Source: Hybos culiciformis
Taxonomy: Eukaryota; Arthropoda; Insecta; Diptera; Hybotidae
Length of the DNA stretch: 64,000 bases
Assembly (NCBI GenBank): GCA_964007475.1
Contig: OZ023274.1
Span: forward strand, 82,533,303-82,597,302
Reading direction: 5' to 3'
The notes beneath the pieces are model-generated. The model was not told where the DNA came from. It made no database searches and was given only the letters and a program-made list of their open reading frames with translations. Positions within the stretch are counted from its first letter, which is position 1, and every line of letters begins with the position of its first letter. Below, piece after piece: positions 39,153-52,300 of the stretch. A program made the translations under genes and the position numbers.

Positions 39153-42100
39153 TAACATTTTATCGCATTTTATCGAAATTTTTGAAAAAACAAAAATTAC
39201 ATAATTTGAATATTTACATACAACTTTACACATATGACATTAGTACAATATAATAGAATAATAGTACAGATAGAATGTACAGTATAAAATAGAAAAAAAA
39301 TAATTAAAATCAATTTTTTATTTAACTAATATATATTTTTTTTTATATGCAGTCCCCATTATAAGCTTACAAATATAAAAATCAAATAACATATATATAA
39401 TTTGTCATAATCCTTGATATAATAAAAATTATTGAAAATATTTTATGAGTGGGTGATAACATTTCCTTTTTTTTTTCTCAAATAAAAATCACACTGGAAA
39501 AAAAATACATTTATCAACTTATCAGCGCGAATTCATATCAGTGTGTGGGCATTTTTACTCATAAATCATTAAAATTTTCTAATTTTATCGATAAAAAATG
39601 CAAATAACTTCGAATAATTTGTATATAGGAGAAAAAAATTAATTTTATTTATTTACCATCAAATTGTCGAATATTTAATACAAAAGAAAAAGTTGAATTT
39701 AACCACGTCATCGTAGCCAACATTATGACAAATCTTATGAAAAATATTTTTTGAGATGAAAAAATTTAAATCATATGCATTAAGGGGTTTTTTTTAATTT
39801 TGCAGGGGTTTTTGGCTGATCCTGAAATTTCTAAACTTTATTTCTAGATCTTTTTAGGTCCCACGTTCATTCAAGAAGCTATAAAAAGAAAGTAGGTATA
39901 TATGATGGTATATTATGATTAACATTTTTCCATATAAAGTTAGACACTTATCAAAAAAGACAGGAATTTTTTGTATTCTTATTAATGGTAGAAAATCTAA
40001 AAAAAATTAGTTTTATATTTTATTTTAAACATATGTTTTTTAAATTAAATTTAACTGAAAACTTTTATATAGACTTAAATTATAAATCAAAAGATTTAAG
40101 ACACAAACTTTAAATCTGTGCACAAAATATATTCAATATAATAAATGCATTATAGTTTATGTAAGTCTCAATAACAAAAAAACACAGTTACAAAATAAAA
40201 TTAAGTTAGATGTCCAAGCATTACACATTATTCATCCAATAAAGCAGTGAAAGTTCTTTTGACCATAACTGCTTTGATTTTGTTTTTTGTTTTTCAGTTA
40301 TGTACTTACTGTGCTATACATTAAAAAATATTTTGCTCCATATAAACTAAAAGCAGAGCATGTTTTGTTTTTTCGAAAAAGAAAAGCAAAAAATACTTAA
40401 GCAGAAAAAAAAAATAATGCTTTGTGCGGGATGCATATGCTTTAAGTGCGTTTTTATCTCAGAAAATGTTTAATGTGCAGAAAAAAAAAATTAATAATAA
40501 TTTTATGATTTACTGAACATATATGCACAATTTTTTATTTATTTTTTTCTACGATAAAAGAAAATAAAAAGTGTCGCAAATATTTTCATATTAAACATAA
40601 TTACACAAATATTTGAGTCATTCATTATGTAAAAAAAAAATTTTTTTTTTGAATTAAATACTTATTATTATACTCGTAGATATTATATATACGTAAATCT
40701 AAAAAAAAAATAATAATTTCTCGATTTTAGATATTTTAATTATAGTTTTATTATAATAGTAATAAAAAAAAATTCTACTACTGTTTATTTAGATAAGTAG
40801 TATTATACCCATTTACATATATTCAGACAGCTAAGTCCCAAACTTTCGTTGAGAAAATGTATACAATGAAAAAATATTTCAGGACTATATTACTATTTCA
40901 GTATCTTAATACAAACAATTTTTTAATCACTGAATATTGATTATGTTTTTTGTTAAATCGATCTAGTATATACATAAGAATAGTTTTGTTTTTGCAGTTC
41001 TTAATTTGAAAAAAAATTTCTCAAATTATTTCATATCATATACTGCACATATAAATTTATTAAAAAATCACATTAATGTGTTTTAAGCTAGACATTGATT
41101 TTTGTGCCACACTATCACTATATATTTTTCTGTATGATTTTATTACAAATTTATAACAAATCAATTTTATTCATAATGGTATGTATATTGTGCATAAAAC
41201 ACATAATTTTTTTTTTTCAATTATGATTTTTAGCTCATGGGGGCTTTTTTATTTTCATTTTTTATTTTTTTTGTTTTTAATTATGAGAGAAAAAGATAAT
41301 CATATTTGAAACAAAAATGAAAAGATTTTTATCATTTCCTCGTCTTGGTCATATGCACAAATTACACAATCTTTTTTATCAAAAATCTAAAATGCATAAA
41401 ATATAAGTTAAAAAATTTATATAATTTTATATTCATTTCATATATAATAAATAAATGTTTAAGTTTTATTTTATTTTATTTTATTTTTTTTTATAAATTT
41501 TATACAGTTTTCCACCCAAAATTCCATTTTAAACCAAAAATTATATGTGTTTTCCAAAGCAGGTGCGTGCACTACAATAAATTAATTATTGCGATAATCA
41601 AGAACTTATAAAAACTAATATTTCTTTTTTAAAAAATCAATTTATTTATTATGGAAATATAAATTGATATTTTTCATTTAAAATAATTCACATTTTACAT
41701 AATATTCGAATGCAAGCAATTAGGAATTCATGTTAAAAAAATATTTTATGGAATTATGAATTTTTAGAAATGTATACTATGGCTCAAATATAAATGTTAA
41801 AAATTCCGACCAGAAAATTGTTTTCTAATTTTATAAAAAAAATTAAATTTGGATCATATTTGGAGTCCAATTGCATATTTTTTTTTTAATTTTAATATAA
41901 AATAAGCGTATTTACTTTTAATAACATTTTAAGATATAGACTCAGTTTTTTTTTTTATTATATACCAGCCCTGGCTTAATAGAGAATTTAATCCGCAGTA
42001 TTTTACATAACATAAATAACATAATATAATGAATACCATTATTGTCTCAAATTTAAATAGCTTCATTTTCGTGGAAATAATAGTATATGTAACAGCTAAC

Positions 42101-42987
42101 CAGGCGGTAAAAATCACGTAACCCTCAATCAACTCTAAAAATCAATAAATTGTATGTATGTATGTACTATATAATATTTTAAATAAAAAAACACTTACAA
42201 ATTATATTTATTATGTTTATCATAATAAAATATTGCTCTCACTTTTTTAACATAAATTTATTTTATGCAAAAATGTAAAATAATAAATAAAAATTAAAAC
42301 TAATCATTTAATTCTTAGTTTAATTTTTTTTTTACTCAATTCACATGATATTATGCAATAAAAAGAGAGCAATGTGCACTGATTCTGCTTACATAAAATA
42401 ATTTTTGTTCCAAATATAGGTACAAAAATAAGTAAAGAAAATGTGAACTTTATGTTGTTTATTTTTTTGTATGGTATAAATGAAGCTTCTGTTACCGCAA
42501 AAGTTGTTAAACACTCATTTATTTTGTGTTTCCAATTATGGTGAAAATTAATTACTAAAATAGTTTACTTGTGTTTTGAAAGTATTTTTTTTTTTCTTTA
42601 ATATACTAAGTAAAGCCATTTAGAATGCGAAGTACCATTTTATGAAGAGGATTGGAACAGTTTGTACCAAAGAAATATATTTTCTCTGTACATTTCAATT
42701 ACGAAAAGATTCCATCCGTTTGGAGTCTGTCAGAATGTTCAAGCCAATCGTTCAATAATCTATATTATTGAAACAAAATTACAAGAAAATAAGTCATTAA
42801 AAAAGGAACCTATCCTATAATATGTATTTTAAGTTAGTATACAAATAGGAGAATAATATATATAGAATAAAAAAAATTAAAGTTTCAAATGTATTTTACA
42901 TAATAAATTTTTCTCTGACACTCATCGTTCTATATAATTAAATTATCAAAAAAATCTATTTTGGATTTCAACAAGAAATTTTAAGAA
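39153..42987. other. AT-rich noncoding, upstream of the elongase
   Basis: No exon recognised. Contains an (ATTTT)n run near 41466-41487 and a short (GTAT)n at 42151-42165. A TATATATAG at about 42857 could serve the elongase promoter, but the context is AT-rich. Confidence 0.5.
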
Positions 42988-44818
42988 ATGGCCAATTTTT
43001 CTCAATTATTCAACGAATTTTTAAACAAATATGAAGGTACATCAATTACAAAATTTTTATTATATATACCTAGGCCGAAATAAAGTTTAGACTATACAAC
43101 TTACTTAGTAAGGTTTGAATAAGAGGCAGCCGCCGCAATAAGATTTGAAATATATTTATATCTCTAAAATTATGCCTAAGGCAAAACGGAAAAATATATT
43201 TGTAAGATAATTATTTTCTTATGTACTTTTTTAACAACATATGTTATTTATACGTTTATCTCCATTTGAAATTTATAAGTAATGAAATTTATTTTTAGAC
43301 AAACGATTATCACATTATCCTTTTATGGGAGGACCATTAAAAATTTCAATAAGCTTGCTGATTTATATAGCATTTTCTAAAATTATAGGCCCAAAATTTA
43401 TGGGAAAACGTGAAGCGTATAATGTTAATAAGTTGTTGCAGCTGTTCAATATTTTACAAATTATTCTAAACTCTTGGCTCTTTGTGGAGGTAAGGAAAAA
43501 TTATTTTTTCTGTAAAACTGAAATTTTTACAACCTATCACATATTGAGAAAACGTGAGAAGAAGTAAATACAATTATAACACGCAATGATTATAAAAGTC
43601 AATTAAACAAATTTAACTTATATAGAGATGCAACTTTTTTTATATTTTATGAATCAAAAAAGCTTCAATGCTGTACGTTCTTCCGAGCCGAACTCGACCA
43701 ACTTACCCGCAGAAATTGATTTCTATTCTATGTTGTATAATTAGTTTAAAATAGCCAAATACAAATGTAAGAAAGTTAATTTTTTTGAAACCCTTTAATT
43801 CTGACTCAAAAAATAAAGTACTTGAAAGGTTTGAAATTAACGTTATTAAACTATTAGAAGGTTAAATTGTATCTTAATAACGTGAACAACATCACTAGAA
43901 CTGCCTGTACAACGAACTAGGTACCCAAGAAATTTTACTTTTGCTTTGTTTTTATTAAGATCCATTTTTGTTTTGACTAGTAAATATTCAACACGTTAAC
44001 ATTTGAAATTTTATTATTACATATATTTATATATTTTTAGCAATTAACGCACTTTTATAAAAATGATTCCCATTCATTTGTTTGTGCTATGCCTGATTTT
44101 AGTGCAACACCGAATGGTTACAAGGAAATGAACCTCATATACGCTTATTATTTATTGAAAATTTTTGATTTAATGGACACTGTATTTATGATCATGAGAA
44201 AAAAGTTCAATCAAATTACATACCTACATTTATATCATCATTCTAGCATGTGTATTATAATGAATTTTATCGCACAATATACACCCGGTGAGTAAAAGAA
44301 AGAAGAAAATGTGTGATTTAAAATATTAAAGCATGTCATATAACAACTAAAAACTTGAACATTTTATCCACCCAACTTATCAATAAAATGATTACAATTT
44401 GTACGTTACGTTTCCAATTTTTTAAATAGCACACAAGAATTAATATAAATGCAATAAACCTTTAGTAAGTTGTTGAAACATTATTAATAAATTCCATAAC
44501 ATTAATTTTCTAGGTGGTCCCCACTCAACTATCGTTGCAATCAATTGTTTTGTCCACATAATTATGTATTCGTATTATTTTTTAACATCAGCGTATCCAA
44601 AAAGGAATTATTTTATTTGGTTTAAAAAATATATAACTCGATTGCAATTAGGACAGCTTATTATATTTATGCTTCATTATGGATTCAATTTGTTCAATAG
44701 AAAATGCACATATTCCAAATTTTGGTCATTATTGGGATTTATGCAAAGTTTAATGCTACTTGCATTTTTTTTTAATTTTTATATTAGAGCTTATGTTTTT
44801 AAAAAAAAATGTATATAA
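42988..44818 (+). CDS. Very-long-chain fatty acid elongase (ELOVL family), 4 exons
   Basis: ER membrane condensing enzyme that joins malonyl-CoA to a long-chain acyl-CoA, the first step of chain elongation (cuticular lipids, pheromones, sphingolipids). Exons are 42988-43036, 43299-43489, 44041-44287 and 44514-44818. All introns are GT..AG, phases close and the product is 263 aa. Family motifs appear in order: KIFDLMDTVFMIMRKK (120-135), the catalytic histidine box LHLYHH (His143, His146, His147), FVHIIMYSYY (175-184) and a TRLQLGQ helix. Several hydrophobic segments fit the seven-helix fold. The tail ends KKCI, a KKXX-type ER retrieval signal. At 263 aa it is at the short end for the family. 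Intron 2 (551 bp) contains no recognisable gene. AATAAA occurs at 44951 and 45078. Insects carry many ELOVL paralogues, so substrate range and exact orthology cannot be assigned. Confidence 0.95.
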
Positions 44819-45122
44819 ACATTAATTTTTATTGTACCAAATATTATTGTTTGTGATCCTTAAAAGTTCTATAGGTACGAGTATAACAAAATAAGGTGTT
44901 ATATGTATGTAGTTTTAAAAGCTTTAATGATAGCGAAATTCTCAAAAAAAAATAAACATAAGCTCATGGAGTTGTAGCTAAAGTTTTTTTGTTATATTTT
45001 TTAATTTGTGTTTTTTGTATAAGACTGAATCTCCATGATATACTTGCTTTTTATATATGTATTCAAATAAGTAGTTAAATAAAAAATTTATTAAATATTT
45101 TTTCCAAAAATTATCTATTTAA

Positions 45123-45748
45123 TTTGCATTACGGACAGTTCACCGTAAACAATTCACCGTAAGACAATTCACCGTAAGACAATTCACCGTATGGACAATT
45201 CACCGTATGGACAATTCATCGTATGGACAATTCATCGTATGAACAATTCATCGTATGAAGAATTCATCGTATGAACAATTCACCGTATGGACAATTCACC
45301 GTATGGATAATTCACCGTATGGACAATTCACCGTATGGACAATTCACCGTATGAATAATTCATCGCCGCCCGGATTGATAAAAATAATTTTCTTTGCGAT
45401 GAATTATTCATACGGTGAATTGTCCATACGGTGAAATATTTTTTCTAAAATTTTACAGTTGTTTTTAAATTTTAGGTAAATCATTTAGCTTTACCCAGTC
45501 AGTACCACGAGGAGACGATCTATCTTAGTTACCGATCACTTTTTTTGTTCATTTAGTTTTTTTTTTTTTTTTTTTGGTTTTTGTTAAATATTTTTATTTT
45601 TTATTTCTTGAATTTTAATGATCAAATTAAACAGAAAATAGTTAGTTCATACGATGAATTGTCCTTACGGTGAATTGTCCATACGGTGAATTGTTTCGGT
45701 GAATTGTCTTACGGTGAATTGTTTACGGTGAATTGTCCGCAATGCAAA
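45123..45748. mobile_element. Foldback element with 16-bp tandem repeat arms
   Basis: The left end TTTGCATTACGGACAGTTCA is matched inversely by the right end ..TGTCCGCAATGCAAA. The left arm (45131-45365) is about 15 tandem copies of a 16-bp unit, GACAATTCACCGTATG, with C/T variation at CACCG/CATCG. The unit recurs in reverse orientation at 45393-45438 and 45641-45737. The loop between the inverse blocks is AT-rich and noncoding. It sits about 300 bp past the elongase stop. Confidence 0.75.
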
Positions 45749-45866
45749 GAGAGGGTGTTAAGAAAGAAAACACGTAGGCTATAGTTTTTGTTTAATTATT
45801 TAACGTAAAGCATTAATGGCAAAGTAATTTTTCCAAGAAGACCGTACATGGAAACATTATTCTTAT

Positions 45867-46095
45867 TTATACGGTGAATTGTCCATACGGTGAATTAACC
45901 ATACGGTGAATTGTCCATACGGTGAATTAACCATACGGTGAATTGTCCATACGGTGAATTGTCCATACGGTGAATTGTCCATACGGTGAATTGTTCATAC
46001 GATGAATAGTTCATACGATGAATTGTCCATACGGTAAATTGTCCATACGGTGAATTGTCTTACGGTGAATTGTTTACGATGAATTGTCCAGACAC
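45867..46095. repeat. Second 16-bp unit array, reverse orientation
   Basis: About 15 copies of CATACGGTGAATTGTC, the reverse complement of the unit in the 45131-45365 array. It ends CTTACGGTGAATTGTTTACG then ATGAATTGTCCAGACA, much like the terminus of the neighbouring foldback element. It may be the right arm of a larger foldback (45123-46095) or a half-copy of a second insertion. Variants GAATTAACC occur twice in alternation. Confidence 0.7.
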
Positions 46096-46391
46096 CATTT
46101 AATTTAATTAGTTTTTTTTAAGTATTACAGAACAAAATATTGATTCATTGAAATTATATATGAAACCTGCTATATTTCATCTTAAACTAATACATCCAAC
46201 CCATACAATACATTAAATATTTCAATATCTTGAGTTTAGAACATTTTCAAACTGGAAGTTGGTAAACAATTGGGAATTTCAGCTTTTCCCATAATTAAAA
46301 TTTATTTTTTTTATTAAATATTTATATTTAATTGCATAAAATAAACTACAGTATTTAAAAAACTCATGACTTACATAACACAGAATATACA

Positions 46392-48497
46392 TTAAGTTGT
46401 TATATTTTTTCCTTCCAAAGTGTATTCAGTTTTAGGTTTTGCTGTAATTTTTTTGCTATGAGTTCTTAATGGCTTTTGAATAAAATTTACTAAAATAATA
46501 GATAAAATATAATTATGTATATAAAAAATTCAAAGTTAAAAGCCTATGTAGAAAGTAGAACTAACTTAATAAAAATTTTATCAAAAACTTACATGAATTC
46601 CATGGTCTGAAACTTAAATCGTCACAGTTTGTCCAATTTATTAAATCAAATGATAAACCTTGAACTGATTTTCTTCTTGACTTTAAATTAATCTCTTGAT
46701 TTTCTTCAGCTTCAACTAAGTTTTCTCTTATCTCAGTACGATTTTGTTTTAATCTCTTAATAAAAATTCGATTATTTGTGGTAATAGGTTTATTATCCAA
46801 ATGTTCTAATCAAAATTAAAATACTGTATTATTTCATTTTATTTAATAATTTTCTTAATAATAGTGTAAAAAAGCAAAATAAATTCACTTGAACTCTTTA
46901 AAGCATGTATTTTAAAGGCACTTTTCTAGCATATTTACGAGCACTAAGAATCTATGCCCATAACCTATTCCTATATCAGTAGGCCAAATGATTGGAATGC
47001 TTCTTAACGCTCATAAATATTTGTCTTAAAAAATAAGACCAACAAAAAAAAGAACTTGTAACGGAATAGAACTGTTCTTATACATTTTTTGAATCTAAAT
47101 TAAATTACCCAATTTAAAACATGCTTCAATTATTTTTTCCCTGTAATGATAATCTTTTTTTTGTGCTGGACATCCTAAAAATCAAAAAACAAATTTCTAA
47201 TATAAATTCTGAAAAATACTTTCTGGAACTAACCATGCAAGGCCAAACTTTCTAACAACAAAAGTGGTGTAATTCCTGGAACTAAAGAAATTTGATTCTT
47301 TTAATACATAATGGTATTTAAATATTATCTGTTAAAACTTATTTACCAATATTGTTATCGACAGATTCAAATTTATTTTCTGTTGCAAGTATCATTTTAA
47401 GGTTATACAGCGGTGTCAAAAATTCCAATGTTTTCAAATTTAATTTTGAAATGTTTAATAATTTCAAATTTTTCTGCAAATAAATTTATTAATTCTCAAA
47501 AACAGATTAAAAGAAGTAAGAAAGAATTCTCCGTAGATGATGCCTGGTTAGGTAATGTAGAAAGAGATGAGCGTGACAACGCTGACGCACTGGTCAATTG
47601 CGCACTGGATCATGGAATTTTTCTTAATTGATAATATTATAATCATGAAGTTCTTATCTATCATGTTTTTTCCTTCTTACCGATATTCCAAATAAATCTT
47701 CTTTGTTAAATTCGAATTCGTCCTCTTTTGATAAAGTTTGTCCTTCTACATGTAATTCTCTAAGTTTATTTAAATTTTTAATATTTTCTAATTTCTTAAT
47801 TTCATTAAAACCTAAATATAATTTTTCCAAATTCTCCAACCTCTCTAAATTCTCAATTTTTTTTATTTTATTCCATTGTAAATACAAATGCGTTAGATTT
47901 TTCAAACTACTCAATCCATCTATATATGTTAATTTATTTTTATGAAGGTATAAAACCTTTAGTTTTCGATAATTTTCAAGATTAACCTAAAATAAAAGAA
48001 AAAAATTGTAGTTTTTTAATGTAGGTCTTTTTATTTCTTCATATCAAGTGAAGAAACTAGAATTAAAAGTTGTTGTATAAAGCAGCTTTCTTCTGTTATC
48101 TAAGTTTGGACTAAAAAAGCTAAAAACAAAAATTCACCATTCTCATAATCAATTGCTTGAATTAAAAAAAAAGTTAGTTTCAGAATCACATACTTAAAAC
48201 TCTGGTCACCTATAATAAAATATAAAAATATTTTTTATGTTTCTTTTCTTATTTAATTTTATACTCTAAGTAAGCAACCATTTGAATTGTAGCTATATTT
48301 TTAACTGTGTTGTTAACTATATTGCGTTATATTTTATTATAACTCAAGACCTTAGCGTTCATAATCTTATATAAATATTGAACCGAGCTCACCATTTTAT
48401 CATAGTCCTTTCCATTAAGATATAAATGACTCAAACTATCACTCATGGAAGCAGGAGATTTAATTTTGTTTATTGTTTTTTTCATAGATGTAGCCAT
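46392..48497 (-). CDS. PPP1R42: Protein phosphatase 1 regulatory subunit 42 homologue (LRRC67-like), 7 exons
   Basis: Leucine-rich-repeat protein of the SDS22-like class. In vertebrates PPP1R42 binds PP1 and tubulin at the centrosome and in sperm or cilia. Minus-strand exons are 48497-48393, 47986-47681, 47473-47347, 47281-47234, 47174-47109, 46805-46593 and 46489-46392. Phase closes throughout, giving 320 aa, close to the vertebrate length. LRRs with 22-residue spacing run from about residue 44 to 118 (LKVLYLHKNKL, LTHLYLQWNKI, LEKLYLGFNEI, LRELHVEGQTL). NLTHLYLQ and LRELHVE are characteristic of this family. Exon 3 carries a further repeat (LKLLNISKLNL). Exon 5 (CPAQKKDYHYREKII) matches the LRR-cap region. 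The tail is basic. Its promoter side faces the RpS27 3' end on the same strand. The exon structure is firm; the PP1 link is inferred from the family. Confidence 0.9.
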
Positions 48498-49271
48498 TTA
48501 TTTATTATTAAATAAAATACTTTATCATTATTAAATTGAAAAATATTTTTTACAAACTTGACAAAAAAAATTTATAAATTTTGATTTACGTTTATAAATA
48601 TTTTTTTAACAAAAAACAACAAAGGTAACTAGGTAATCACAAGTAAGGTTTGCTTTATTTAATAAACAAAAACAAAATTTATCTGAAATACTTGAAGGAG
48701 TAAAAATCCTTTTCCTTATTTCTAAACGTAGACAAAGAGTTCGATCATATGGTGCTTTTCCAGAAAAAGCAATAAAACTAAACGCGGCAATCTGATTTCT
48801 GTTAAAAATAATTTATCCATATCTCGTTTTATTTGCTCCCACCCGTAACAAAGTTTGGTTCCACCTTAGTTTGGGAATTCATAATACGATTTTATTCTAA
48901 ATTTAGCTGACACCCCTCTTCATCTTTACAATGTCATTTCACTGCTATATTAATTGTTTTTCTTTTATTAATTTTGTGGTCAAGTTCAGGTCGTAGAAAA
49001 AAGTTAGCAACTAATACAAAACAAACCTACTTTTTCCATCGTCATCGAAATTCAAAAACTTAGATTGAGATATAAAAGATATGAAATTTGCTTAAATTCA
49101 AATACGTTTGTCCTTAAAAAAAAACCTGAAAAGGTATTTTCTTTATAATTTTTAAAAATATGAATAAAAAGATAAAATTTGCATTCCGATATAATTTGAT
49201 TTATTTATTTTAATTCAATCAAAAGCCACATATTAAACATTTTACATTTCAAAAATAACTTATAAATTTGG
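48498..49271. other. Spacer between the RpS27 3' end and the PPP1R42 5' end
   Basis: About 770 bp; should contain the PPP1R42 promoter. Slightly less AT-rich at 48710-48960. No gene seen. Confidence 0.5.
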
Positions 49272-49277
49272 TTTATT
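49272..49277 (-). promoter_or_regulatory. Poly(A) signal of RpS27
   Basis: AATAAA on the minus strand 72 nt after the RpS27 stop. Confidence 0.45.
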
Positions 49278-49348
49278 AACAAATAAAATGATAAATGAAT
49301 TCGGAATATTTAAATATCAAAATTATTGAATGCTGGTTTAATCTTAAA

Positions 49349-52300
49349 TTAGTGCGGCTTTCTTCTAAACGAGCATCCTGAAAATAAAATAAAAAACATG
49401 ATTTAATTATTTTTTTTATAGTTAAAAGAAACTGAAATTGTCAGATAATTAATAAATTATGGGTAGAAAATTTTTAAACAGAAACAATAATGTGTTTCAA
49501 TTTTTTGTAAAATTCTAAGCTACAAAAGGTTGGATTCTTCAAATACAATAAAAATTATTTTTCAATGAATAATTTCAATATTCTTATATAATAGATTTTT
49601 AAATAAATTAGATATCAAAAATTATCTGTCACTGAGATCGTTCAATTAAAAAGAACATTAATTACTTGTTTCGTTTTAAATATAAATAATTTATTGCTTA
49701 TTCCTTTTCGAAATTCCAAATTTTATTATTTTGTTTTCATTATTTTTTAATTTTTGTAATTATATAAAAAGATGTCAGTAGTAAGTACTAGGGCTTCTCA
49801 AACGGGATCCCGGGATCCCGGTGGTAAAATTGAATCCCGTAATCCCGGGATTTCAACCAAAAATTACGGGATTTCCACTTAATTAAAAAATATAATAGTG
49901 ATTGCACTAAATTTTAGGCTTAGGTTAATATCTAAGCTAGACAGAATTAATTAAGTGATTGCTGAATGCGGCGTATACTGTTAGTATAGCGCTAAGTACA
50001 ATATATAGATTATTTTCTATACAATTACGGGGGACCTTCATTATTAGTGCTATGCTAACTTTTGATGTTTATATATCACATACTCGAAATTTCATTCACT
50101 GTTTCAGTATAAAGCTAAAATTAAAATATACAATTTTGGTATAGAAAAAACACAACCCATAAAAACAAAGTTTTTGATATAAATCCTTTATATGCGAGGC
50201 AATTGATATGAAGTTCATATAAAGGTGTGTGTGTGTTTGTTGATGAGTATGTGATGCCAAAGTATATTGTTATCGACGACAAAGTTATGTGCAAAATTTT
50301 ACCTCGGTTGGATACCGGAAATTGGATCTATTTTGACTTACTAAGTTTGGAGACCAGGATGTGAAGTTTATATAAAGTTGTGCGTGTAATGCTAAATGAA
50401 ATTTAAGCTCGATTGGATACCGGGAAGTGGGTCAATTTTGACTTTCTAAGTTTGTGGAAACGAAGTGAAGTCGGTATAAAGAATTTAAAAAATAAATAAG
50501 TGCAGTTTAATATATATAGAATTAAAATTTATTTAAAATAATCGAAGTTTGAGGATTAGAAAGCAAATTTCAAGTTGTTAACTAATTTTTTATAATGCAG
50601 TATTTTCCTTTTTTATTATGTAAAATATCAACTTAGGTAACCCCGTCATGTCAAGTTGAAGTGGATCGAAAGCATGGCATTATTTTATGATATAATTTTT
50701 TGTTTAATTTGGGCTTATAAAAAAATTCCGGGATCCCGGGAATATGAAAAATTTTGTCTCGGGATCCCGGGATTTGAAAATTGCGGGAAATGAGAAGCCC
50801 TAAAGTACGTATTCGTAGATAATAATAAATGAATATATTTGGTTATTATTCATAAAAATTATAATATGAATTAATACATAATTTTATTAACAAAAATGAA
50901 AACTTAATAATAAATATTTGGAAAAAATAAGAATAAGATGTAATTTACTGATTACAAATTGGTTATCTATCATGTAGACATAAAAAAATTCTTAATAAAA
51001 AAGAATCAATAATTTAATGCAAAACATTCCACCTAAAAGTATGATTAAATAACCCCGATAATAGTATTAAATTTAAATACTAATTATAATAGGTAGCTAG
51101 TAGTTAATTATAATGGGTTCTGTTCTGGTACTTTAATTCCTTTTTTTTTTTTTTATATTTTTGCTCCTTGATGGACACAATTTAATTTGAATAAAATAAC
51201 ACACGTATAAAAATTGTTAAATATTAACATCAAACATGAATGAAATATCTAGGCAGCTACAAATAGAAATTTGGTAGGTATCTCAAATCATTTAAAACAA
51301 ATTTATTATTATACTAAATTTATCTATAGCAAATAGGCACCTTCTTAAAACCTTATGCTTAACGAAATTTCAATTTTTTTTGTATTCTTTCGAATTTCAC
51401 AATTTTCAGAAATACCTAGGTAAATTCGTCATGTGATGTTGACACGCATAATATGAATTATAAATTAATTTGAGCAGGTAAAACTAACAAATCCAATTTT
51501 AAAACTTGTTCTTAAATCTTGATATCTACCTAGGTATCTGATGATAGGTACAGTTAGGTAGATATTACCATAGATTAAGAATACAGATCTGTATTCTTAA
51601 TCTATGATATTACCTACAAGCATTCCATTCAATATTATATAGGTACAACCTATACTTAATATTTCTGGATAGATATCTACGACTACGAAAATATAAATAT
51701 GTTTAATAAATTTTCATACCTTCTGTTAATTTTGATCTGCCACCAGTTGGTTGACATAAAATTGTTGAACATCCTGCGCATACTACAACACCCTGTGCAT
51801 GACTAAAAACTGTTGTAATTTTATAGCATCCAGGGCATTTAACGTCCATAAAATATGAATTTGGATGTTGAACTAAACGTTTTAATTTGTGTTTCCGCTT
51901 TTCAGAAGCGGGTAACGGATGTAGCAAATCAATAGCTAACTAAAAATACAAAAAAAAATTTAAAAATTTAATTTTTTTTTAGAAAAGAAATCAGTTTATA
52001 TAGGTAGGTAACCCAGGACCAGGTGCAATTTATTAGATCCCTAGAAAGCAGCATAATAACTTCCTAGGACTAAGTGGTCTACCGTTCTTTCATACAGTTA
52101 CAATAAGTTTCTGGAAGCGTATCATGTTAGTTAGGTCACCTGTACCTATGTAGGTAAATATTTACAAAATAAACAAAAACGGAATAAAAAGGGTAAATCA
52201 AATTCAGACAAAAGAAATTACAAAATAACAATTTCAAATAAATTGCAGTTATAAAACGTCATAGGTTCATTTTCCTGGTCACTGCACTCAGCAAGCAGAT

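Noticed and set aside
38959..39233. Plus and minus frames of 81-88 codons, and similar ones at 9848-10173
   Set aside because: Both sets fall in the TIR element copies; they differ between copies and do not resemble transposase.
41929..42132. Hydrophobic 67-codon minus-strand frame
   Set aside because: AT-rich DNA readily yields Ile/Phe/Leu-rich strings; no start context, splice partners or homology.
45131..46091. CRISPR-like array of regularly spaced repeats
   Set aside because: The 16-bp units are directly adjacent with no unique spacers, occur in both orientations and sit among eukaryotic genes; this is a foldback or tandem array.
47413..47631. 72-codon plus-strand frame
   Set aside because: It overlaps PPP1R42 exon 3 on the opposite strand and extends into intron 2; no splice or family support.
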